NCBI GenBank assembly: GCA_030149685.1
Contig: JASLGI010000130.1
Location: 1 to 22,200, forward strand
Direction: 5' to 3'
Source of the DNA: Bacillaceae bacterium
GTDB lineage: Bacteria; Bacillota; Bacilli; Bacillales_A; Planococcaceae
Length of the DNA stretch: 22,200 bases
The notes beneath the pieces are model-generated. The model did not search any database and had not been told where the DNA came from. It saw nothing but the letters and a program-made list of their open reading frames with translations. Numbering within the stretch: the first letter of the stretch is position 1; every line of letters starts with the position of its first letter. Below are positions 16,878 through 22,138 of this stretch, piece by piece. Both the position numbers and the translations under genes were made by a program.

Positions 16878-18046
16878 TAATACAATACTTTTTTGTTAAT
16901 TCGTTCGAACACTTGGACAGACTTCCATTGACTCGCAATGAACGGCACGAGTAATACGAAGTGAACGATACTCCATTGTTCGAGAATGCCTGTTTGAATG
17001 AGCCCCCACCCGATGAAAAACATACCTAGGACGTAAAATGAAACGCCCGGACAGATGAGTGCGTAACTGCCGACCGATGCGTTCGGACTTTCTTTATGCG
17101 TATACTCTTCGAAATAGCCGATACGGCGTAAAATGATGTACCCGATAAGTAAAAAGGCGATTTCGAGAGAAAGTAAAATCGCGAGAACGAAAAACATCGC
17201 AAACGGTGATGGCGCTACGTTGAAAAAGTTGTAGCTCGCGCCGGAATAGAGACGAACGAACGTAATTCCCATCACTGTAAGGACTGGAATCATGATCCAA
17301 AGGGTTGGCGCACTTTCTTTCGGGATACCACGCTTGAGCATTTCGCGCACACCGAGCATCGTTTTCACGAGCCCTAATGAAACGGCGATCGTCGCAAAGA
17401 AAATCGATAAAATCATCGCCGTTGCGCTCGTTGCACCGACGCGACTCATTCCAGCAGGTGCGGCAAGACCGACGGCGATCATACCGAATGCGAAAATCGC
17501 AAGCATTTGGCCTAAATGGTTGTTTTTCGTCACGTCAAATGTTCCTTCTAAAAAGCGCGTGAAATACGACACGTAAATCGATAATGCGTACAGTCCGACG
17601 AGGAAGAACGCTAGGATCGCTCCTGGTAATAAATATTCGATGACGTCCCATAATCCTGGAACGAGTACGGCACCTAAGACGAATGAGACGTTCAGCGTCA
17701 TTCCGTATGTCAGTGGCATCGCCATGAGAGACACAGCGTTATTGGATGCGACGAGCGTTTCGTAAGCCGGTGTCTTTTTCCACGTGCGATATTTGCGAAT
17801 GTTCCAGACGAGATAGTAAAAGTGACGACTCGCAAAGAAAAGAATCGCTACGTAAACGAGCGCGACAGCAATTTTTTGAATGAGTGAGTCGCCGGTTAAA
17901 ATCGCCCACATGTCGGATGCAAGTGGCATCGGTGTTTCAGGATGTGGGATGAAAAACATGAAGTACATGAAAAATGAGACGGCGATTCCGCCGTTACCGA
18001 GTGCGGCTAAAAAGTATTGTGGGTTGTATGTGATTCGTTGATTCAT
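16877..18046 (-). CDS. Polytopic membrane protein, possibly TsoY-like
   Basis: A 389-aa protein with about ten hydrophobic helices and short loops. The start is well supported by AAAGGAGG before the ATG. The N-terminal YNPQYFLAALGNGGIAVSFF and FFIPHPETPMP resemble a family I recall as 'TsoY (seleno)protein', whose role I do not know. Its topology also recalls SLAC1/TehA-type anion channels. I see no selenocysteine-type internal TGA. The promoter has two palindromes of the CsoR/CstR type, which points to copper or reactive-sulfur stress control and so hints at sulfur chemistry. This gene interrupts the usual yviE-fliW order, which suggests local insertion. The substrate is unknown. Confidence 0.6.
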   Translation of the reverse strand: MNQRITYNPQYFLAALGNGGIAVSFFMYFMFFIPHPETPMPLASDMWAILTGDSLIQKIAVALVYVAILFFASRHFYYLVWNIRKYRTWKKTPAYETLVASNNAVSLMAMPLTYGMTLNVSFVLGAVLVPGLWDVIEYLLPGAILAFFLVGLYALSIYVSYFTRFLEGTFDVTKNNHLGQMLAIFAFGMIAVGLAAPAGMSRVGATSATAMILSIFFATIAVSLGLVKTMLGVREMLKRGIPKESAPTLWIMIPVLTVMGITFVRLYSGASYNFFNVAPSPFAMFFVLAILLSLEIAFLLIGYIILRRIGYFEEYTHKESPNASVGSYALICPGVSFYVLGMFFIGWGLIQTGILEQWSIVHFVLLVPFIASQWKSVQVFERINKKVLY

Positions 18047-18069
18047 GATCGTTTCCTCCTTTAATTTTA

Positions 18070-18085
18070 ATACCTCTAGGGGTAT
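18070..18085 (-). promoter_or_regulatory. CsoR/CstR-type operator, downstream copy
   Basis: ATACCTCTAGGGGTAT is a 16-bp palindrome with one mismatched pair. It is close to the ATACCCC/GGGGTAT operators of the CsoR/CstR/RcnR family. It lies in the leader of the minus-strand gene, downstream of its -10. Confidence 0.6.
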
Positions 18086-18108
18086 ATAGAAAAATATCTA
18101 GTTGCTAA

Positions 18109-18136
18109 TTTATAATACCCACGGGGGTTTCGTCAA
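18109..18136 (-). promoter_or_regulatory. SigA promoter of the minus-strand membrane-protein gene
   Basis: On the minus strand, TTGACG (18136-18131), a 16-base spacer, and TATAAA (18114-18109). This is a near-consensus promoter about 65 bases before the ATG. Confidence 0.75.
18115..18130 (-). promoter_or_regulatory. CsoR/CstR-type operator filling the -35/-10 spacer
   Basis: ATACCCACGGGGGTTT (plus-strand reading) is an imperfect 16-bp palindrome of the same type as the copy at 18070. It occupies exactly the 16 bases between the -35 and -10, so a bound repressor would block polymerase. Confidence 0.6.
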
Positions 18137-18206
18137 AAAGAATAGAGGATAAAAAGTGACAAATTGTTGAATTGTGACAAAGTCGTAGGGGAGAAGGGGA
18201 AAAGAT

Positions 18207-18222
18207 TGTGAAAAAGCTCACA
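18207..18222. promoter_or_regulatory. TGTGA-N6-TCACA palindrome (Fnr/CRP-family-like site)
   Basis: A perfect 5-bp inverted repeat with a 6-base spacer that matches the consensus for Fnr/CRP-family regulators. It lies about 70 bases upstream of the divergent gene's -35 and about 110 before the fliW promoter candidate. Its function is inferred from the pattern only. Confidence 0.35.
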
Positions 18223-18332
18223 GAAGAGAAGGGAGGGGGGATAGATAGCGCAGCGGTAGAAGGAAGAAAAAGGTGAAAAAAGAGGAAAAAGTGAATAGAA
18301 ACGAAAAAAGTAGGGGAAAACGGTCGAAAGAA

Positions 18333-18340
18333 ACCGATAT
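18333..18340 (+). promoter_or_regulatory. Candidate SigD -10 element of fliW
   Basis: ACCGATAT matches seven of eight bases of the SigD -10 GCCGATAT. There is no good TAAA 15 bases upstream (only GAAA-like words), so support is partial. Confidence 0.4.
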
Positions 18341-18342
18341 AC

Positions 18343-18364
18343 CTAGTAAGATAGGGGAAACTAG
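18343..18364 (+). promoter_or_regulatory. Stem-loop with GGGGA loop in the fliW leader
   Basis: CTAGT (18343-18347) pairs with ACTAG (18360-18364), and the 12-base loop includes GGGGA. The ribosome site (GAGAGGAAA, 18371) carries a second GGA. Two GGA sites in a leader resemble the CsrA target layout in hag. Confidence 0.4.
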
Positions 18365-18385
18365 AAAGAAGAGAGGAAATGAAAA

Positions 18386-18817
18386 ATGAAGATCAACACG
18401 AAATTTCACGGCGCGATTGAAGTGGAACGAAGTGACTGTTGGGCGTTCCCTCAAGGGGTACCAGGCTTAGAAGATGAAAAAGAATGGATCATTTTACCGA
18501 TCGACGGGGAAGATATTTTTCAAGTATTGCAGTCGACGAAGACGCAAGAAGTAGCTTTCATCGTCATGAATCCGTACATGTTGTCACCGACATATGATCT
18601 CGTCTTAGACGAAGCGACAGTCGAACTACTCGAGATCGAACGACAAGAAGATGTATTAGTACTCGCAGTCGTCACATTACGTGAACCGTTCAGCGCATCG
18701 ACATGGAATGCGCAAGCGCCACTCATTTTAAACGCGAAAACGAAAAAAGGTCGTCAAATGATTACGAACAATAAAAACTACCTCGTGCAAACGCCCCTTT
18801 CACAAGGTGGTGAATAA
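18386..18817 (+). CDS. fliW: FliW, flagellar assembly factor and CsrA antagonist
   Basis: A 143-aa protein. In Bacillus subtilis FliW binds either flagellin or CsrA, releasing flagellin translation when free flagellin is low. Family marks are FPQGVPGLEDEKEW near the start, ILPIDGEDIFQVLQS, FIVMNPYML, and the C-terminal NAQAPLILNAKTKKGRQMI. GAGAGG lies about 9 bases before the ATG. csrA follows after 2 bases, so the two are probably translated together. Here fliW-csrA have their own leader, because the membrane-protein gene separates them from yviE. Confidence 0.94.
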   Translation: MKINTKFHGAIEVERSDCWAFPQGVPGLEDEKEWIILPIDGEDIFQVLQSTKTQEVAFIVMNPYMLSPTYDLVLDEATVELLEIERQEDVLVLAVVTLREPFSASTWNAQAPLILNAKTKKGRQMITNNKNYLVQTPLSQGGE

Positions 18818-18819
18818 GG

Positions 18820-19047
18820 ATGCTCGTACTCTCAAGAAAAGTAGGAGATAAAATTTATATCGGTGAAGATATCGTCATTACGATTACCGACGTCCAAGGC
18901 GGGAATGTCCGCATCGGCATTGACGCGCCGAAAAATGTCGATATCGTTCGTGGAGAACTACTCGAAGAAGTGACCGAAACGAATAAAGAAGCACTCGCGC
19001 CAAACGTTGCCAGTGATTTATTAAAACAATTGTTAAAACGCGACTAA
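18820..19047 (+). CDS. csrA: CsrA, carbon storage regulator (translational repressor)
   Basis: A 75-aa RNA-binding dimer. The start MLVLSRKVGDKIYIGEDIVI and GGNVRIGIDAPKNVDIVRGE are nearly canonical, including the arginine of IVR that contacts RNA. In bacilli it blocks the hag ribosome site until FliW takes it away. Its stop is followed by a strong terminator, and hag begins about 110 bases further on with its own SigD promoter. A GGA overlaps the csrA start (AAGGATG), a possible self-control site. Confidence 0.96.
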   Translation: MLVLSRKVGDKIYIGEDIVITITDVQGGNVRIGIDAPKNVDIVRGELLEEVTETNKEALAPNVASDLLKQLLKRD

Positions 19048-19049
19048 CG

Positions 19050-19079
19050 AAAAGCGAAGGAAAAATCCTTCGCTTTTTT
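19050..19079 (+). terminator. Intrinsic terminator after csrA
   Basis: AAAGCGAAGGA pairs with TCCTTCGCTTT around AAAA, and a T run follows. Confidence 0.9.
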
Positions 19080-19159
19080 GTAGGTCCATAGTAACTTTTT
19101 TATTTTGTCATAATTTAGACACAAATCAAAAAGAAAACAAGGAAAAAGAGAGAAAAAGG

Positions 19160-19185
19160 TAAACAAATAGAAAAAAGTCCGATAT
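19160..19185 (+). promoter_or_regulatory. SigD promoter of hag
   Basis: TAAA (19160-19163), a 14-base spacer, then TCCGATAT (19178-19185), against TAAA-N14-16-GCCGATAT. It lies about 85 bases before the flagellin ATG, as expected for hag. Confidence 0.8.
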
Positions 19186-19221
19186 AGTAGATAGTGAGGA
19201 AGGATAAACTTCCCACTAAAG

Positions 19222-19245
19222 ACGCACAACAAGGAAGTTTTGCGT
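19222..19245 (+). promoter_or_regulatory. CsrA-binding hairpin in the hag leader
   Basis: ACGCA-C-AAC pairs with GTT-T-TGCGT and presents AAGGAA in the loop. ACAAGGAAGT matches most of the CsrA consensus ACARGGAUGU. A competing fold pairs AAACTTCC (19206-19213) with GGAAGTTT (19233-19240) and would hide the GGA. The ribosome site GGAGG (19261-19265) gives the second GGA, as in the two-site Bacillus subtilis hag leader. Confidence 0.65.
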
Positions 19246-19275
19246 ACTACAAACTATCAAGGAGGACGATTAATC

Positions 19276-20379
19276 ATGCGTATTAATCATAACATCGCGG
19301 CAATTAACACACACCGCCAATTAAACTTTAACAACACAAACGTAGGTAAAAACTTAGAAAAACTTTCATCAGGTTTCCGTATTAACCGTGCAGGAGACGA
19401 CGCAGCAGGACTTGCGATCTCTGAAAAAATGCGTGCACAAGTTCGAGGACTTGAGATGGCTCAGAAGAACGCGCAAGACGGCATCTCACTTATTCAAACA
19501 GCAGAAGGTGCACTTCACGAAACACACTCAATCCTTCAACGTGCACGTGAGTTAGCAGTACAATCTGCGAACGACACGAACATGACAGAAGTTGACCGTG
19601 AAGCAATGCAAGCTGAATTAAACGCACTTGTAGAAGAAATTGACTCAATCGCAGACCGTACAGAATTCAACACGCAGAAACTCATTGACGGTTCATTTAC
19701 AGATCGTAAATTCCATATCGGAGCAAACCAAGACCAAAACATTACAGTGAACATTAAAAATATGAACGCTGAAGAAATTGGTTTAAACCAAATGAAATTA
19801 AACGTAGCTGAAGGCGTTGAAAAAACAACAGCAGCAGGTAAAGAACTTACAGCTGGAAGTACTGAGGCAGAAAAAGCAGCTGAAAAAATAGAAAAAGAAT
19901 TTAATAATACACTTTCAGAGTCAGCTAAAGCACTCGGTTTAGATGTAACATCTGCTAGCGGAGCGAAATTAACAGGTGAAGACGCAAGTGTTAACCTCGT
20001 GACAAGCGATAAAGGTGACATTGTTGCAATTAAAGCAGATGATAAATATTACGCACCTGCAGATGTAACAATTGAAAAACAAGATACTGGAGCATCAAAA
20101 ATTACAGCTAACGAAGGTGCGAAAGCTTTAGAATTTAATAAAGATGGTAAAAATGCTAAGGGTGAAGAAGTCGCTGTTCTTGAACGTGATGGACTCTCTA
20201 TCATGTCTCAAGAAGATGCGAATAACGCGATTGAAGTAATTAACAATGCAGTGAACGTTGTTTCAACACAACGTGCGGATCTTGGAGCGATTCAAAACCG
20301 CTTAGAGCACACAATTAACAACCTCGGCGCGTCAGCTGAGAACTTAACGGCAGCGGAATCACGTATCCGTGACGTTGAT
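19276..20379 (+). CDS. hag: Flagellin Hag, exon 1 (residues 1-368)
   Basis: The main part of the filament protein. The N-terminus [20 protein letters not shown] and [20 protein letters not shown] are the D0/D1 flagellin signature. The middle (about 175-300) is the variable surface domain, and [20 protein letters not shown] returns to conserved D1. ATG 19276 has GGAGG 10 bases upstream, and a reading frame opening at TTG 19240 covers this leader and is rejected. The last codon is GAT of RIRDVD at 20377-20379. Reading on gives only HVQAA and a stop at 20397, which would lose the 37-residue C-terminal helix. That helix is found in the next two exons, so I call the gene intron-split rather than broken. 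Joined exons give 405 residues. Confidence 0.92.
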
Positions 20380-20754
20380 CATGTCCAAGCCGCATAGGCT
20401 TCACAAGGACATAGTCGTCCAGACTGGGAACGGTCTGTGAGAATCATTGGGTGAATTGCTGGAACACCTTGGTAGAGCTTCTCTCACCACAGCGTAGTTG
20501 GAAACGACAAGCGCGACGGTTTGAAAAGAGAGAAGAGGAGGCAATCAGCAGCGAAGCCCCTGTCGGGAAACCGTGGGGAACGTTCAACGACTAAGACATA
20601 CCGTCTACGGCAGTAGCTATGACGATGAAGTCTGTAGGGTGGAATTTCGTGGAGACGAAATAACATTCGAAGCGCCCAACCCCGAGTTTATCCACGATGT
20701 TGGATGAATGGGTGAAGAGATAGTCTAGTCATACATGAGAGTGTATGGTGCACG
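20380..20754 (+). ncRNA. Group I self-splicing intron 1 in hag (375 nt)
   Basis: The 5' splice site follows T of GTTGAT. GUUGAU pairs with an internal guide AGUCG, placing a U-G wobble at the cut site, and the stem extends by AUGUCC/GGACAU. P4 is UUGCUG (20456-20461) with CAGCAG (20546-20551). P6 is CCCC/GGGG with an inner CGG-GAAA-CCG. P7 is GACTA (20589-20593) with TAGTC (20721-20725). P2 is CAGACU/GGUCUG, P5 extension is CUUCUCUC/GAGAGAAG and P9 is CAUAC/GUAUG. The last base is G (20754), and AUG of exon 2 pairs with CAU of the guide (P10). Two extra hairpins between P3 and P7 suggest subgroup IA. It has no internal protein gene. Translation from exon 1 stops inside the P1 loop. Confidence 0.9.
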
Positions 20755-20823
20755 ATGGCACAAGAAATGATGGAGTTCACAAAGAACAACATCTTAACTC
20801 AAGCAGCACAAGCAATGTTGGCT
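20755..20823 (+). CDS. hag: Flagellin Hag, exon 2 (residues 369-391)
   Basis: This 69-base exon encodes MAQEMMEFTKNNILTQAAQA then MLA. It continues RDVD of exon 1 in phase and matches the conserved flagellin C-terminal D0 helix (Bacillus subtilis DMAKEMSEFTKNNILSQASQ). Both boundaries fall between codons. Its right boundary is GCT at 20821-20823 in the preferred reading. A site 4 bases later (after CAAT, paired with a 3' site after 21219) would also restore the frame and give Ser for Ala. Confidence 0.85.
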
Positions 20824-20868
20824 CAATCGAATCAAATGCCGAACGGAGTTCTTCAACTTCTTCGATAA
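20824..20868 (+). other. Alternative flagellin C-terminus inside intron 2
   Basis: Read in frame from exon 2, the first 45 intron bases encode QSNQMPNGVLQLLR and stop. The spliced exon 3 encodes QANQQPQGVLQLLR and stop. They have the same length with 11 of 14 residues identical, but only about 31 of 45 bases match, and the last seven codons differ only at synonymous sites. Flagellin would therefore be full length whether or not intron 2 is removed. Confidence 0.85.
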
Positions 20869-21215
20869 TTTGATTGCACGGGCGTCTCTCTTAGTGATAG
20901 GAGAGATCATCACTGGGTGAATTGCTGGAATCTCCTGAGAGCTTTTCCACCACAGCGGAACTGGAAACGGTAGACGTGATGGTTTGAAAACGGAAAAGAT
21001 TGGACAATCAGCAGCGAAGCCCCTGTCGGGAAACCGTGGGGAACGTTCAACGACTAAGACATACCGTCTAAGGCGAAAGCTAGGACGATGAAGTCTGTAG
21101 GACCTTACTTTGTGGCAGAAGTAAGTCATCCGAAGCGCCCAGCATCTTAAAGGACTAAAGTCTTGCAAGATGAAGAGATAGTCTACTTCCTTAATTGAAA
21201 AATAGGACTAAAAGG
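20824..21215 (+). ncRNA. Group I self-splicing intron 2 in hag (392 nt)
   Basis: A paralogue of intron 1. It shares a 66-base identical core (21005-21070) that carries P4 3', P6 and P7 5'. P1 is GCU|C with GGGC, with a U-G wobble at the cut, extended by AAUCAAAU/AUUUGAUU. P2 is UCUCUCUU/AGGAGAGA, P5 extension CUUUUCC/GGAAAAG, and further hairpins CUUACUU/AAGUAAG and CAUCUU/AAGAUG. These helices differ in sequence from intron 1 but still pair. The P7 3' strand TAGTC is at 21179-21183 and the terminal G at 21215. The P1 loop contains a coding tail: 14 codons and a stop. An alternative register shifts both splice sites 4 bases to the right. Confidence 0.88.
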
Positions 21216-21260
21216 CAAGCAAACCAACAGCCTCAGGGAGTATTACAACTTTTACGTTAA
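21216..21260 (+). CDS. hag: Flagellin Hag, exon 3 (residues 392-405)
   Basis: This 45-base exon encodes QANQQPQGVLQLLR and a TAA. It is almost the canonical Bacillus flagellin end (QANQQPQNVLQLLR) and joins in phase to MLA of exon 2. The end of this tail binds the chaperone FliS and forms the D0 core. A terminator follows 13 bases after the stop. Confidence 0.85.
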   Translation, partial: QANQQPQGVLQLLR

Positions 21261-21273
21261 TACGACTGAAACA

Positions 21274-21307
21274 AAAAGAGACTTTCCGACTAGGAAGTCT
21301 CTTTTTT
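21274..21307. terminator. Terminator after hag, probably bidirectional
   Basis: AAAAGAGACTT pairs with AAGTCTCTTTT around a short loop with T runs on both strands. It serves hag and the convergent endonuclease gene. Confidence 0.85.
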
Positions 21308-21310
21308 ATG

Positions 21311-22138
21311 TTACAAAATATGTGATTTTTGAAGTTCGCTCACTTTATAGACGATGGCCCAATAGGTGCGTCCTAGTTGGTCTGCAATCGATTGATCGGT
21401 TTCTCCATTTCGTTTCATTGTAATAATCGTTTCGATTTCTTCTTCCGTATACGGGCGCATCCGTTCTCTCGAACTCGTCACGACTCGATAATGCGGGTGT
21501 TTCGCTTGCCATTTTTCGCGTTCTTTTGCGAATCGATAACTCCAATTTGATTTATACGCCATCGACGGACATGTATCTATAATCGAAGATAAGCACTTTA
21601 AAAACTGCAACGTATGTGCTGTTTGTGACGTTCGTAAATAATATCCGTGTCCATCTGGACGCTTCGTAAGACGAAATGGGACGTCCGTGCGTTGTGTGAA
21701 CCAATCGCTTAATTGCTCCAGTTCTTGTTTCGTAAAGTTTTGTAAATAAAGTGCGATATGTGGGGTTAAAAAAACAGTGTTCGAACGATGATTCACACGG
21801 TGTGAAATGAGTAATGATCCATCATCTAAAAAAAGAGTAGCTACTGCTTCTAATTGTTTCGCTTCATTAAAAAAGAGTGATGGTATACGTTTCACTCTTT
21901 GATCGTTCGGTTGATGTTGATAAAAATGAGATTCTAACTCTTTCCATAGCGGAGCTACTCTTGAAAATATACTATTTCCTTTCGGTGTAATTTTCCAGAA
22001 TGGAGCTAATTTTAACGTTTTCCATTCCCGATATTTTTTCTGTTTCATTCCATAATGTTCATAGTATGAACTACTACTTCCTGACTTATGCTCGTTGTAG
22101 CGTAACATCCCGTCTCCCATAATCGATCCGACTACGTG
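21311..22138 (-). CDS. Freestanding LAGLIDADG homing endonuclease with C-terminal HTH (5' end uncertain)
   Basis: A site-specific DNA endonuclease of the LAGLIDADG_2 type. The first catalytic helix reads VVGSIMGDGML and the second ATLFLDDGSLL (FLDDGS at 97-102, counted from ATG 22120). PSMAYKSNW (from 185) is another family landmark. Residues 224-260 (YTEEEIETIITMKRNGETDQ, then IADQLGRTYWAIVYK) look like a Myb/SANT-type helix-turn-helix for DNA binding. The ATG at 22120 lies inside the first LAGLIDADG motif, so the true start must be further upstream. The frame stays open to the window edge but passes into GC-rich DNA that is probably foreign. It is antiparallel to hag, 50 bases after its stop, and may mobilise the hag introns. 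Confidence 0.82.
   Translation of the reverse strand, partial: HVVGSIMGDGMLRYNEHKSGSSSSYYEHYGMKQKKYREWKTLKLAPFWKITPKGNSIFSRVAPLWKELESHFYQHQPNDQRVKRIPSLFFNEAKQLEAVATLFLDDGSLLISHRVNHRSNTVFLTPHIALYLQNFTKQELEQLSDWFTQRTDVPFRLTKRPDGHGYYLRTSQTAHTLQFLKCLSSIIDTCPSMAYKSNWSYRFAKEREKWQAKHPHYRVVTSSRERMRPYTEEEIETIITMKRNGETDQSIADQLGRTYWAIVYKVSELQKSHIL

Larger units (their letters stand above)
18137..18385. other. Intergenic region, purine-rich on the plus strand
   Basis: This stretch lies between the divergent membrane-protein gene and fliW. It holds two GTGACAAA direct repeats (18156-18163 and 18174-18181, 18 bases apart). From about 18186 it is almost entirely A and G, with many GGGGA and AGGA words. I see no gene in it. 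It contains the fliW leader elements listed separately. Confidence 0.6.

Noticed and set aside
19240..19275. hag start at TTG 19240
   Set aside because: It would cover the leader and ribosome site. Flagellins begin MRINHNIAA, at ATG 19276.
19536..20021. 161-aa minus-strand frame opposite hag
   Set aside because: It mirrors the flagellin codon pattern, is rich in Ser and Ala, and has no ribosome site or promoter.
20371..20397. Flagellin truncated by a premature stop (pseudogene)
   Set aside because: The missing C-terminal helix is present in phase in two downstream pieces that carry group I intron boundaries, and all joined exons are intact.
20542..21070. The 66-base repeats as ends of an insertion sequence
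   Set aside because: They are direct copies in the middle of each intron, without transposase, terminal inverted repeats or target duplications. They correspond to the P4-P7 catalytic core.
20484..21168. Two minus-strand reading frames (60 and 124 aa) inside the introns
   Set aside because: They are similar only because the two intron cores are repeated. They have no ribosome sites, and the DNA is explained by RNA structure.
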